From NCBI RefSeq assembly GCF_900044055.2, contig NZ_FCOX02000022.1, forward strand, positions 57,498-121,497: a DNA stretch of 64,000 nucleotides. Direction: 5' to 3'. A program made the position numbers and the translations under genes. Positions 26,613 through 35,601 of this stretch are shown piece by piece. Each line of letters opens with the position of its first letter. Positions within the stretch are counted from its first letter, which is position 1. The notes beneath the pieces are model-generated. The model was not told the DNA's origin and did no database searches. It saw nothing but the letters and a program-made list of their open reading frames with translations. The stretch comes from Caballeronia calidae (GTDB lineage: Bacteria; Pseudomonadota; Gammaproteobacteria; Burkholderiales; Burkholderiaceae).

Positions 26613-27629
26613 ATGAACCTGCAACGTTTTCCCCGTTATCCGCTCACCTTCGGACCGACGCCCATTCAGCCGCTCAAGCGCCTTTCCGCGCACCTCGGCG
26701 GCAAGGTCGATCTCTACGCGAAGCGCGAGGACTGCAACAGCGGCCTCGCGTTCGGCGGCAACAAGACCCGCAAGCTCGAATATCTGATTCCCGAGGCGAT
26801 CGCCGAAGGCTGCGACACGCTCGTTTCGATCGGCGGCGTGCAGTCGAACCAGACGCGCCAGGTCGCGGCGGTCGCGGCGCATCTCGGCATGAAGTGCGTG
26901 CTCGTGCAGGAGAACTGGGTCAATTACTCCGATGCGGTGTACGACCGCGTCGGCAATATCCAGATGTCGCGGATGATGGGCGCGGACGTGCGCCTCGTCG
27001 CCGATGGCTTCGATATCGGCATCCGCAAAAGCTGGCAGGACGCGATGGAAAGCGTGCGCGCGGCGGGCGGCAAGCCGTTCCCGGTGCCGGCCGGCTGCTC
27101 CGAGCATCCGCTGGGCGGGCTCGGCTTCGTCGGCTTCGCGGAAGAAGTGCGCGCGCAGGAAGCGGAACTGGGCTTCAAGTTCGATTACATCGTCGTGTGC
27201 TCGGTGACGGGCAGCACGCAGGCGGGCATGGTCGTCGGCTTCGCGGCGGATGGGCGCGCGCGGCGCGTGATCGGCATCGATGCATCGGCGAAACCGGCGC
27301 AGACGCACGAGCAAATTGTGCGCATCGCGAAGCACACGGCGGGACTCGTCGATCTCGGGCAGGACATCACGCGCGAGGACGTGATTCTCGATACGCGCTT
27401 CGGCGGCCCCGAATACGGCCTGCCGAACGAAGGCACGCTGGAGGCGATTCGTCTGTGCGCGCGGCTCGAAGGCGTGCTGACCGATCCCGTCTACGAAGGC
27501 AAATCGATGGACGGCATGATCCAGATGGTGCGCAACGGCGAATTCCCGGAAGGCTCGAAGGTGCTGTACGCGCATCTCGGCGGCGTGCCCGCGATCAACG
27601 CGTATAGCTATCTGTTCCGCAACGGCTGA
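26613..27629 (+). CDS. acdS: 1-aminocyclopropane-1-carboxylate (ACC) deaminase
   Basis: 338 aa, exactly the usual length of AcdS. A PLP enzyme that splits ACC, the ethylene precursor of plants, to 2-oxobutyrate and ammonia. The PLP lysine is K51 in FGGNKTRKLEY. The two residues that separate true ACC deaminases from D-cysteine desulfhydrases are both of the deaminase type: Glu295 (in VYEGKS) and Leu322 (in YAHLGG). The start at 26613 has CGAGGA upstream; the frame from 26574 lacks a site. It ends 4 bp before the convergent toxin-like gene. The enzyme points to a plant-associated lifestyle. Confidence 0.96.
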   Translation: MNLQRFPRYPLTFGPTPIQPLKRLSAHLGGKVDLYAKREDCNSGLAFGGNKTRKLEYLIPEAIAEGCDTLVSIGGVQSNQTRQVAAVAAHLGMKCVLVQENWVNYSDAVYDRVGNIQMSRMMGADVRLVADGFDIGIRKSWQDAMESVRAAGGKPFPVPAGCSEHPLGGLGFVGFAEEVRAQEAELGFKFDYIVVCSVTGSTQAGMVVGFAADGRARRVIGIDASAKPAQTHEQIVRIAKHTAGLVDLGQDITREDVILDTRFGGPEYGLPNEGTLEAIRLCARLEGVLTDPVYEGKSMDGMIQMVRNGEFPEGSKVLYAHLGGVPAINAYSYLFRNG

Positions 27630-27633
27630 TTGT

Positions 27634-28506
27634 CTAGAACGCCTCGCGGAATGCGTAAAACAGCGCGGCGATCGTTTCCGACGTATCGGCTTCGAAGACC
27701 GGCATGCGCGAGCCGAGCATGTGCGTGAGAATCGGCGGCGCGGGATCGTCCGGGCGCAGGATCGCGAGAATCTGCGCGCGGATGTCGGCGTCGCCTGCAA
27801 TGGCCGCCATGTCGCGGCCGAGCAGCGCCGCGCCCGCGATATCCGGATCGTGGCCGTGCCGCTCGACGAGATCGAAGGCATCGGAATAGAGGCGGTCCAG
27901 GTTGCCCGCCTGCGCGTAACGCGCCATCAGAAAGAGCAGGTCGATCGCGTCCTTCCGGTCGGCCGCGTGCCGGTCCTGCCACGCGACGATCTTGAGCATC
28001 GCCTGCGCGGGCAGCGACGCGACCGGCACGACGCAATCCTTCGCGATCCGCACGGGAATCGCCGCGTCGAGCGCCTGCCGGAAGCCCGCGACGTTCATCC
28101 GCACCGACCCGTCCGGCGGCCACGCGATTTCTCCGTGCGCGTCCTGCACGCCGCCGAACGGCACGATATCGAGCCATGTGCGCTCGCCGGTCTTCGGCAC
28201 GCTGTAATTCAGCCGATGCGCCGAGCCCTTCGGTGCCTTGAAATTGCCCGATGCGAGCAGCGCGCGCCGCAACGCGTCGTGGCCGGTCCAGCTTTGAATC
28301 GAGATGCCGATATCGACGTCGGCGGTTGCGCGGATCGCTTCGATATCGTGGACGTGCGTGAGCAGGATGTCGCGCGCGCTCGCTCCGCCGACGAACCACG
28401 CGATGTTCGTCAGATGCGACGCGGCGACGACTTCGCGCAGCATCGCGGCCGTCGACGCGACGATCGGCCGGTGCGGTAGCAGTTCAAGCGGCGAGATAGC
28501 GCTCAC
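27634..28506 (-). CDS. AbiEii-like nucleotidyltransferase, probable toxin of a type IV-like TA pair
   Basis: 290 aa of the nucleotidyltransferase AbiEii/AbiGii-like superfamily. The fold signature is clear: GG at residues 40-41 in WFVGGASARDIL, followed by the metal-binding DVD at 63-65 (ATADVDIGIS). A second acidic position may lie in TWLDIVPFGG, and KDAIDLLFLM is typical of the helical part. Known AbiEii proteins are NTP-using toxins. The start overlaps the end of the upstream antitoxin-like gene by 23 bp, so the two are translated together. The assignment to toxin rests on the pairing and on the fold; other uncharacterised nucleotidyltransferases have similar sequences. Confidence 0.75.
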   Translation of the reverse strand: MSAISPLELLPHRPIVASTAAMLREVVAASHLTNIAWFVGGASARDILLTHVHDIEAIRATADVDIGISIQSWTGHDALRRALLASGNFKAPKGSAHRLNYSVPKTGERTWLDIVPFGGVQDAHGEIAWPPDGSVRMNVAGFRQALDAAIPVRIAKDCVVPVASLPAQAMLKIVAWQDRHAADRKDAIDLLFLMARYAQAGNLDRLYSDAFDLVERHGHDPDIAGAALLGRDMAAIAGDADIRAQILAILRPDDPAPPILTHMLGSRMPVFEADTSETIAALFYAFREAF

Positions 28507-29497
28507 GCAGCATCCTGGCGGTTTCGAGATTGCGCGGGTCGCCGCTCGCGACGAGATCGGCGTAGACGATGAGCGGCGCGACGACGTTCGGCGGAAGTCC
28601 GTCGACGGGCGCGAGCGCGATGGGCGCGCGCAGGAATTCGACGTTTCCGGCGGGGTCGGGGCGCAATCGCGCTTTCATGATCCACTCGCGCGGCACGGCA
28701 TCGGCGCAATAGGCGGTGACCGTCGCGGGTTTCAGATATTCCGTGAGTATCGCAGCGGCGGGCTCGCCGCCGAACTGGCACTGACCCGGCAGATCGGGGA
28801 CGTCGCGCCACCAGTCGTTCGACTCCGCGCGATAGCGCCCGATGACGAGCGATTCGCGCAATTGCCGCGGATACAGCGTGACCCATTCGTCGATCAGGCG
28901 ATCCTTGTCGGCGAATTGCAGGCCGCGTCCATCGGGCCGCTCGAATACATCGCGATGATCGACGAGCGCGCGCACGGCGTTCTGCACCGTGCCATGACTG
29001 ACGCCCGCGTTTTGCGCGATATCGCGATAGCCGCGTTCCAATAGCGCAGGCGTAATGAGCAGGGCGAGCGTGACGCGCAGTGTGGATTTCGTCCACGTTC
29101 TGGCGCGGCGCGCCCGGCTTTCCGCTACGCGCGGCCGGCCCGAAACGATCACGACGCTACCGTCTTCGATGAGGCTCGCATTGCCGGCGAGATCGAGCGC
29201 ATCGACGCCCAGTTCGCGGCATGCGCGGATCATATTCGCGGAGAGATGCGTGGTGACGAGCGTGGGCTTCGCGCCGTTCAATGCGCCGATGGCCGATAAC
29301 GCGCCGTATCGGTCGATGTTTTCCCGCACGACGACGGGACGCCTGAAGCGCGCACCGCCGATGCGGAACTCGATGGCGGCGTCGAAATCACCGCGCGCCG
29401 GCGCCTTGACGCGCCGGGCGGCGAGGCCGGTCGCATCGGTGAAGGCGGCTGCGGCGGCTTCGACGAATTGCTCGATGGGGTGATCGGCGGGCGGCAT
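28484..29497 (-). CDS. AbiEi-like winged-helix antitoxin/regulator
   Basis: 337 aa, resembling the longer AbiEi_2-type (COG4861-like) antitoxins. The first half is a nuclease-like alpha/beta region without an obvious active site. A winged helix-turn-helix lies around residues 150-185 (ERGYRDIAQNAGVSHGTVQNAVRAL). A C-terminal domain of about 130 residues would contact the toxin. In studied AbiE systems AbiEi neutralises AbiEii and represses its own promoter by binding inverted repeats; exactly such a repeat lies just upstream (29509-29563). The pair sits between acdS and ppnP with no link to either. Confidence 0.75.
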   Translation of the reverse strand: MPPADHPIEQFVEAAAAAFTDATGLAARRVKAPARGDFDAAIEFRIGGARFRRPVVVRENIDRYGALSAIGALNGAKPTLVTTHLSANMIRACRELGVDALDLAGNASLIEDGSVVIVSGRPRVAESRARRARTWTKSTLRVTLALLITPALLERGYRDIAQNAGVSHGTVQNAVRALVDHRDVFERPDGRGLQFADKDRLIDEWVTLYPRQLRESLVIGRYRAESNDWWRDVPDLPGQCQFGGEPAAAILTEYLKPATVTAYCADAVPREWIMKARLRPDPAGNVEFLRAPIALAPVDGLPPNVVAPLIVYADLVASGDPRNLETARMLRERYLAA

Positions 29498-29508
29498 AGG
29501 TGGATCGA

Positions 29509-29563
29509 TTGTCCAATTTCAGTCAGTGTACACGAAACGTGGACAGCGTGAAAAATTGGACAA
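29509..29563. promoter_or_regulatory. 11-bp perfect inverted repeat upstream of the AbiE-like operon
   Basis: TTGTCCAATTT at 29509-29519 and AAATTGGACAA at 29553-29563 are exact reverse complements separated by 33 bp. A smaller palindrome GTGTACAC (29526-29533) lies between them. The first arm starts 12 bp upstream of the antitoxin start codon. The position and spacing suit autoregulation by the AbiEi-like protein. Confidence 0.65.
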
Positions 29564-29580
29564 GCCGCTTGCCGAGACCA

Positions 29581-29901
29581 TCAGAGATAGCTGCAGACGT
29601 AATCAAGCGTTTCGATCACGTCGATATCGAAGCGGCTCTTGCCCGGCACCGAGAACGATTCGCCTGCGCCATACGTCTTCCATTCGTCGCTGCCGTCGAG
29701 ACGGATGCGGCATTGGCCGGCCTGCACTTCCATGAGCTCGGGCGCGTCGGTGCCGAAGTTGAGCGTGCCGGGCAGGATCACGCCGAGCGTCTTCTTCGTG
29801 CCGTCGGCGAAGAGAACCGTGTGCGACACGCACTTGCCGTCGAAGTAGACGTTGGCGCGTTTGATGACGGAAACCTGATCGAATTGCGTTGCGGCGGTCA
29901 T
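29581..29901 (-). CDS. ppnP: Pyrimidine/purine nucleoside phosphorylase
   Basis: 106 aa with a single cupin domain of the DUF1255/YaiE family, whose members phosphorolyse several nucleosides. Family stretches include VYFDGKCVSHTV, LPGTLNFGTDAPELMEV and SFSVPGKSRFDI, ending YVCSYL. The start at 29901 is preceded by GAGGA and matches the family; the frame opening at 29976 adds an unrelated leader. It stands alone on the minus strand. Confidence 0.93.
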   Translation of the reverse strand: MTAATQFDQVSVIKRANVYFDGKCVSHTVLFADGTKKTLGVILPGTLNFGTDAPELMEVQAGQCRIRLDGSDEWKTYGAGESFSVPGKSRFDIDVIETLDYVCSYL

Positions 29902-29950
29902 GGCGGTGGTCCTCGAGTGGTTTGTGAGAGATGGTCCGCCATCATACAAA

Positions 29951-29984
29951 AAAGGGCGATGCGGATTTCGCCGCATCGCCCTTT
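29951..29984 (-). terminator. Strong bidirectional terminator upstream of ppnP
   Basis: A perfect 14-bp stem (AAAGGGCGATGCGG and CCGCATCGCCCTTT) with a 6-nt loop. On the minus strand it would end a unit that now contains only a short coding remnant (30005-30110) and the aldolase gene. Confidence 0.88.
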
Positions 29985-30004
29985 TTCTGCCAGGCGCTTC
30001 CGGA

Positions 30005-30110
30005 TCAGCGATTCACCATCCGCTTCGGCATCAGCAGCACCAGCACCAGCAATCCGCCGATCGATGGGTTCACGAAGCCCGCGAGGTTGCCGGACGAGTT
30101 CTTATAAATG
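30005..30110 (-). pseudogene. C-terminal remnant of a membrane transporter (MFS-like), truncated
   Basis: A minus-strand reading frame ends at a TGA at 30005-30007 and encodes SGNLAGFVNPSIGGLLVLVL followed by a basic tail. This looks like the last membrane segment and tail of a major-facilitator protein (compare the GNL-x-GF motif of that family). It has no start of its own and lies 21 bp before a strong terminator. The simplest reading is that a transporter downstream of the aldolase was deleted, leaving its end. A chance hydrophobic frame cannot be excluded. Confidence 0.4.
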
Positions 30111-30116
30111 AAATCG

Positions 30117-30140
30117 CCTCGCCTTTCTCCGAAGGCGAGG
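30117..30140 (-). terminator. Hairpin after the class II aldolase gene
   Basis: A 9-bp stem CCTCGCCTT / AAGGCGAGG with a 6-nt loop, followed on the minus strand by CGATTTCATTT. The T run is poor, so it may act as a weak terminator or an RNA-stability hairpin. Confidence 0.5.
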
Positions 30141-30160
30141 TATTGCTGAGAGCGGGAAGC

Positions 30161-31012
30161 TCAGTCGAACATGTCGGGCTGCGTGGCGACGAGGTCGTTC
30201 CAGATGGTCTGGAAGTGCAGCCAGCCGATGTAGTCGCTGCCGACATGCTCGCGGCTATAGCGTGCGCGGTCTTCCGGCACGAGCTTCGGCGTGATGCCCG
30301 TCGCTTCGATCATCAGCTGTTGCTGGCAGCAGCGCTCGAGCGCGATGAACCAGAACGCCGCCGAATCGATGCTGTGACGGCTCGCCGTGAGCAGGCCGTG
30401 ATTCTGATGGATCGCCGCCTTCACGCCCTTGAACGCATTGGCGACCTTGTTGCCGCCCTTCACTTCGACGGCGACCTTGCCCGCCTCGTCGCCGATCACG
30501 ACGTGATCTTCGAAGAACGCGCAGGCGTCCTGCGACATCGGAATCAGCGGCTTGCCGAGCGCCGCGAACGCGGTGCCGTAGACGGTATGCGCATGGCACA
30601 TCGCGACGATGTCCTGATGCTGCTCATGCACGGCGGCATGCAGCACGAAGCCCGCGCGATTGATCGCATGATTGCCCTCGACCACGTTGCCCTGGTGATC
30701 CGCGCAGATGAGGTTGGAGACCTTCACTTGCGCGAAGTGAACGGCCATCGGGTTGGTCCAGTAGAGCGACGGATGTTCCGGATCGCGCACGGTGAGGTGG
30801 CCCGCGAAACCGTAATCGAAGCCCTGCTGTGCGAACGCACGGCACGCGGCGACGAGACGCTCCTTCAGATACTGGCGATGCTCGGCGTGGCTGGAAAACG
30901 CCGGCAGCTCGGGGAAGATCAGGCCTTCCTGTTCCGGCTGATAAATCGAAACGCGGCCCTTGAGGTCGATGGCCGTTGCGGTCTTCCCGGGGGTCTCCAT
31001 GACGTCGCTCAT
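30161..31012 (-). CDS. Class II aldolase/adducin-family protein
   Basis: 283 aa from the ATG at 31012, which has GGAG about 8 bp upstream; an in-frame ATG at 31048 is possible but has no site. The family's zinc ligands are visible as CHAHTVYG and IHQNHGLL, with GFAGHLTVRD in the N-terminal part. The family includes aldolases, epimerases and decarboxylases of sugar phosphates and related acids; the substrate is not evident here. A probable transporter remnant follows it, which suggests it was once part of a catabolic operon. Confidence 0.9.
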   Translation of the reverse strand: MSDVMETPGKTATAIDLKGRVSIYQPEQEGLIFPELPAFSSHAEHRQYLKERLVAACRAFAQQGFDYGFAGHLTVRDPEHPSLYWTNPMAVHFAQVKVSNLICADHQGNVVEGNHAINRAGFVLHAAVHEQHQDIVAMCHAHTVYGTAFAALGKPLIPMSQDACAFFEDHVVIGDEAGKVAVEVKGGNKVANAFKGVKAAIHQNHGLLTASRHSIDSAAFWFIALERCCQQQLMIEATGITPKLVPEDRARYSREHVGSDYIGWLHFQTIWNDLVATQPDMFD

Positions 31013-31778
31013 GTTCTCGCTCCATGCGGATGAAAGTGGGTATGTCATGCATGGTGCCGCGGGCGAAGGCTGAATACAAACGAAGGTTGTTCAAGGATGC
31101 ATGAGTGAGATTCATACATTCGGCAATTCGGCCCTGCTGTGTCTTCGTTTAGGCAATGCAACGTTTTTGTCCACTCGGCACTTCCGGCCCCGATCGCGCC
31201 AAGTCCGGCTTACGAATCTCGACGATTCCCGCCGAGGGCCGTCGCACAAGGCTTCCAGCGTGATCGATGGCGAATCGCCCGATGAGTATCGGCGGTGTAT
31301 CGACCACGTTTGCAACATTTTTGGCGCACGGCCTGTTTCCACTGCGACAAGGGTTTCGAGCCGCCAATGATCAGCGTTTTGCCTTCTGAAGGCATCGCCG
31401 GGATCTCGCACTGACAGGGCATTCGACAGAGGAAAACGTTTGGCATTGGCCTGCCCCGGAAGGCACACCCTATGAAGGTCGCTTTTCACGATTGAATCAA
31501 TTTTGTTCGTACTTGAGCGCACGTTCGCGGCCGTTGCGGCTGGGATCGAGCAAACCCTCACTGGTATAAGGATTGGCGCGCGCTGGCATAGCTCTCGCTA
31601 ATGTACGACCACGCACGAAGATCACCGCGATCGCTTAACCAAAAACAACGAGCGATGACTTCATGTTACGGGGCTGGTCGCAACAGGGTTCGATGCACGC
31701 CGTCAGATGCCTGCATGAATCCTGTTGCGAGCCAGAAGAAAGTAATAGCGCGAAGCGCACACGCACGAGACTAAAAAA
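31013..31778. other. Intergenic region without a supported gene
   Basis: Short ORFs on the minus strand (for example 31112-31561) have no recognisable domain, no good ribosome site and mutually overlapping frames. The region should hold the promoters of the aldolase and Crp-type genes. No terminator or repeat was noted. Confidence 0.5.
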
Positions 31779-32510
31779 ATGCTCACACTTCAATCAGACC
31801 TGCATGGCAACCATCTGTTGGGCGCACTTCCGGCGCAAGAATGGCAAGCCATGGCACCGCATCTCGAACTGGTTCAGTTGCGCACAGAGCAGTTGTTGTG
31901 CGATTCCGGCCAACGCATCCACCACGTGTATTTCCCGACCACGGCGATCATCTCGCTGCTGCACACGATGGAAGACGGCGGTTCCGTCGAGGTCGCGGCG
32001 GTGGGACGTGAAGGCATGTCGGGCGTTCCCGTGCTGACGGGCGGCGACACCATGCCGACGCGCGTTCAGGTGCAGTGCGCGGGCTTCGCGTATCGCATGA
32101 GCGCAGGCGCGTTGCGCGAGCACTTCGGCCGCTCGGACTTCCTGCGCCGCGTGATGCTGCTGTACATGCAAGCCCTGCTCACGCAAGTGGCGCAGACGGC
32201 GGCATGCAACCGGCATCACTCGCTCTCGAAGCAACTGTGCCGCTGGCTGCTGATTCAGACGGACCGCACGCCGTCGGATCAACTGCGCGTGACGCAGCAG
32301 ATGATCGCCGACATGCTCGGCGTGCGTCGCGAAGGCGTGACGGAAGCCGCGGGAAAGTTGCACGACGCCGGCCTGATTCATCACAGCCGCGGCTGCATCA
32401 AGATTCTGGATCGCGCCGCACTGGAAGAGCGCGCATGCGAATGCTACGGCATCGTGAAGCGTGAGTTCGACCGGATGCTGCCCCGCCGCCAGATGGAAGC
32501 CATCGTCTGA
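31779..32510 (+). CDS. Crp/Fnr-family transcriptional regulator
   Basis: 243 aa with an N-terminal cyclic-nucleotide-binding-like beta-barrel (residues about 10-130, HHVYFPTTAIISLLHTMEDG). A dimerisation helix follows, then a Crp-type winged helix (RVTQQMIADMLGVRREGVTEAAGKL, about 170-195). It lacks the Cys cluster of Fnr and the canonical cAMP-contact motif, so the signal is unknown. It is monocistronic and stands at the left border of the second polysaccharide locus. Related regulators occur beside exopolysaccharide genes in burkholderias, but a link is inferred only. Confidence 0.88.
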   Translation: MLTLQSDLHGNHLLGALPAQEWQAMAPHLELVQLRTEQLLCDSGQRIHHVYFPTTAIISLLHTMEDGGSVEVAAVGREGMSGVPVLTGGDTMPTRVQVQCAGFAYRMSAGALREHFGRSDFLRRVMLLYMQALLTQVAQTAACNRHHSLSKQLCRWLLIQTDRTPSDQLRVTQQMIADMLGVRREGVTEAAGKLHDAGLIHHSRGCIKILDRAALEERACECYGIVKREFDRMLPRRQMEAIV

Positions 32511-33133
32511 AGCGTGCTGGACGCGGGCGCGGCTGGCAGCAGCCGCCCGCCCCCGCGGTAGCACGCCGCAAAGAGCAATTCGATCGAGAGAAATCAAACG
32601 AACGTCCGATCGGATTCTTATCCGCCCGACTGAGTTATCGCCGCGCTTCGGCGATGGCAAGGGATCGCCGGTAGCTCTCTCTCAACCGCCTTGTGTTCGC
32701 GAAGCATGTCTTCAGAGGCCCGCGCCAGATGGTGCGCCTGCGCCTAGATCGCGATAGTCTTGTCTCCGGCCCGCGAGCGGTTCCTCATTCTTCCTACCGT
32801 TGCCTGCGCGCCGGTTACTTCCGCCGCAGTGCGAACTGAAGTTTCCAACCTTGGTCAGACGCGAGATGTTCCGGGTTTCCCGTGCCTGAGAGCGGGTTCG
32901 GCAACGCCTGATCCGGGCGCAGACACAGTCCCACTCGCCCCAGGCGTGGCTTCTCGATGATCCCACCTGGATTCCGCAGCCAAAAGCGTGATGGGGGCGG
33001 ACATGGGCATCTGGCATCGCCTGGTCTCGCCGTCGGGGAAACGCTATGCGCATTTCGTGAGAGACTCCGTTGACTCGTGTACAACGAAGGGTCTCCAAGC
33101 GATCTCCATCATGTACTGACGACGAGATAAGTC
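32511..33133. other. Intergenic region at the left border of locus 2
   Basis: No supported gene. A hairpin CGGCTG/CAGCCG with outer GCGGG/CCCGC arms (32523-32550) follows the regulator but has no T run, so termination is uncertain. Base composition drifts from chromosomal high GC on the left to lower GC on the right, consistent with the edge of an acquired or rearranged segment. Confidence 0.45.
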
Positions 33134-34399
33134 ATGGCGAGTCGACTCCGACGGAATATCGTTGCGCTGGCAGTTCTGCAAGCGGCGAATATGCTGCTGC
33201 CGCTTGCAACGTTCCCGTATCTGTTGCGCGTTCTCCGTCCGGAAAACTTCGGCGCCTACGTCTTCGCGCAAGCCATCGTTGGCTATCTCGTGCTCTTGAC
33301 CGAGTACGGGTTCAACTGGTCATCCACGGCCCAGGTCGCGCGGGCCCAGCATGATCGGTATGCGGTATCCCGGATTTTTTGGGCGACACAAGGCGCAAAG
33401 GCCCTTATCGCCGTGGCCGGCTTCGCCATTCTGCTGCTAGCCGCTTTCTTCGTGCCAAGGCTACGCGCAATGTTGCCGGTTTTGCTGGCTACGTATCCGC
33501 TCGTCATTGGAACCGTTCTGTTTCCGCAGTGGCTTTTCCAGGGGCTGGAACGGATGACGTTCACCACCATCTCCGTCCTGAGCGCGCGCTTGCTCCTGCT
33601 GCCCCTGACGTTCGTTCTGGTGCGGTCGTCGGCTGATACGTGGATTGCTTCGCTCATCAACTCGATGAGCATGGTCGTTGCCGGCGTCGTCGCGACGATT
33701 CTGATAGCGAAGAACCGGATGGTCATGGCGTTGATGCCGAGCAGGGCGGACGTCATCGAGGCACTGCGTGAAGGCTGGCACACGTTCATCTCCACGGCAG
33801 CGATCAGTCTCTACACGACCACGAACAGCGTGGTGCTCGGATTCGTTTCCGGAGACGTCGCTGTCGGCTATTTCGGCGTAGCCGACAAGGTTCGGAACGT
33901 CGCGCAAGCGCCGCTCGGACCGCTTTCCAACGCAATCTACCCGCGCGTGACGGCGCTCTTTTCCGAAGACTCGGAAAGGGCGTTTGTACTGGTGCGCAAG
34001 ATGCTTTATTTGCTGGGCTCGACGATGTTGCTGGCTTCGGTCGCGCTTTGGGCCGGCGCCGAATGGATCGTTCGTATTGCAATGGGCCCCGGATACGAAC
34101 CGGCCGTCATCGTGTTGAAGTGGATGGCGCTCATGCCTTTGCTCATCTGCCTGAGCAATGTGCTTGGCGTTCAGGTGATGCTTCCCCTTGGCATGAAAAA
34201 GAAAGTCAGCGAGATATTGATCGTCGCCGGCTTGTTCAACCTCGCCTTGCTTATTCCGCTTGCATCGATCTACGGCGCTCAGGGCGCCGCAATGTCGGCG
34301 CTTGCCACCGAATTTCTGGTCACGACCTTAATGGCGCTCTATCTGATCAAACGCAGAATTCCGGCTTTCCATACGAGGATGCGCAGAGATGAAATATGA
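33134..34399 (+). CDS. Wzx-type oligosaccharide flippase
   Basis: A 421-aa polytopic protein of the polysaccharide transporter (PST/MOP) family with about 12 membrane segments. It starts with the typical basic end and LQAANMLLPLATFPYLLRVL and keeps FGVQ/LGVQVMLPLGMK near residue 350. It should flip an undecaprenyl-linked repeat unit to the periplasm. The last 11 bp overlap the glf gene, so the two are translated together. It resembles the second flippase of the locus at 47175 in length and in the VQxMLPLGMK motif, although the two differ widely elsewhere. Confidence 0.9.
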   Translation: MASRLRRNIVALAVLQAANMLLPLATFPYLLRVLRPENFGAYVFAQAIVGYLVLLTEYGFNWSSTAQVARAQHDRYAVSRIFWATQGAKALIAVAGFAILLLAAFFVPRLRAMLPVLLATYPLVIGTVLFPQWLFQGLERMTFTTISVLSARLLLLPLTFVLVRSSADTWIASLINSMSMVVAGVVATILIAKNRMVMALMPSRADVIEALREGWHTFISTAAISLYTTTNSVVLGFVSGDVAVGYFGVADKVRNVAQAPLGPLSNAIYPRVTALFSEDSERAFVLVRKMLYLLGSTMLLASVALWAGAEWIVRIAMGPGYEPAVIVLKWMALMPLLICLSNVLGVQVMLPLGMKKKVSEILIVAGLFNLALLIPLASIYGAQGAAMSALATEFLVTTLMALYLIKRRIPAFHTRMRRDEI

Positions 34400-35477
34400 C
34401 TTCCTTATCGTAGGCGCCGGGTTTGCAGGCGCGGTCTGTGCCGAACGCCTGGCGGCACACGGCAAGCGCGTGCTCGTCGTAGATAAGCGCAATCATATCG
34501 GCGGCAATGCCCATGATCATAAGGATGCGAACGGCGTGCTGATCCATCCGTATGGTCCGCACATTTTCCATACGAATAGCAAGCGCATATTCGAATACCT
34601 GTCCGGTTTCACCGATTGGCGCTTCTACGAGCATCGCGTGAAGGCCTGGGTGGATGGCGACCTCTATCCGATACCGATCAATCGCACGACGATCAACAAG
34701 TTATACGGTATTGATCTGAGCGAACAGGACACGGTGGCGTTCCTCGAGTCTGTGCGCGAAGCGCGCGATACCGTCACTACCAGCGAAGATGTGGTGCTGA
34801 GTAACGTCGGACGTGATCTCTGTGACAAGTTCTTCCGGGGCTACACGCGCAAGCAATGGGGACTCGATCTGTCCGAGCTGTCCGCGGGTGTCGCCGCGCG
34901 AATTCCGACGCGTTCGAACGACGATGACCGGTATTTCACCGACACGTTTCAATTCATGCCGGCGCAGGGCTACACCGCGATGTTCGAGAAGATGCTTGCC
35001 AGTCCGGATATCGAAGTGCGCCTCTCGACCGACTACAACGAGATGAAGGCGATTATCGAATATGGTCATCTTGTGTACACTGGACCGATCGATGCCTATT
35101 TTAACTACCGCTTCGGCAAACTTCCGTACCGCAGCCTGCACTTTCAACATCTTCATCTGAGCGACGTGGAGCGATTTCAGTCGACAGGTACGATCAACTA
35201 TCCGAACGATCACGAATACACGAGGATTACGGAGTTCAAGCATCTCACCGGTCAACAGCATCAGGGAACGTCGATTGTGAAGGAATATCCGCGAGCTGAA
35301 GGTGAGCCGTACTACCCGATTCCACGGAAGGAGAACGAGGCACTGTTCATGCGCTACAGCGCACTCGCGGAGGAAGCGGTCGATGTCACTTTCGTGGGCA
35401 GGCTCGCGCAATATCGCTACTACAACATGGACCAGGTTATCGGTGCGGCCCTCAAGGCTGTCGAAGGACTCATATAA
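34389..35477 (+). CDS. glf: UDP-galactopyranose mutase
   Basis: 362 aa, the usual size. A flavoenzyme converting UDP-galactopyranose to UDP-galactofuranose in the cytoplasm. The FAD-binding motif FLIVGAGFAGAVCAERLA lies at residues 4-21, followed by DKRNHIGGNAHD. Conserved HPYGPHIFHTN and the FRGYTRKQWGLDLSEL region are intact, and the C-terminal LAQYRYYNMDQVIGAAL closes the FAD site. It shows that the second polymer, or at least one product of this locus, contains galactofuranose. No dedicated galactofuranosyltransferase could be singled out. Confidence 0.96.
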   Translation: MKYDFLIVGAGFAGAVCAERLAAHGKRVLVVDKRNHIGGNAHDHKDANGVLIHPYGPHIFHTNSKRIFEYLSGFTDWRFYEHRVKAWVDGDLYPIPINRTTINKLYGIDLSEQDTVAFLESVREARDTVTTSEDVVLSNVGRDLCDKFFRGYTRKQWGLDLSELSAGVAARIPTRSNDDDRYFTDTFQFMPAQGYTAMFEKMLASPDIEVRLSTDYNEMKAIIEYGHLVYTGPIDAYFNYRFGKLPYRSLHFQHLHLSDVERFQSTGTINYPNDHEYTRITEFKHLTGQQHQGTSIVKEYPRAEGEPYYPIPRKENEALFMRYSALAEEAVDVTFVGRLAQYRYYNMDQVIGAALKAVEGLI

Positions 35478-35601
35478 ACAGCTGTCAGCAATCGTTGTTT
35501 CATGGTTTTCGCGCGAACGGCCTCGGTCGGATGCAAGTGTTCGCCAGTGACTGTCTTCTTGTTTCCCGCAATCTGGCTCTGACGTCATAGGGGATTGAGA
35601 G

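Noticed and set aside
31112..31561. 149-codon minus-strand ORF between the aldolase and regulator genes
   Set aside because: No domain, several equally open overlapping frames, no initiation signal.
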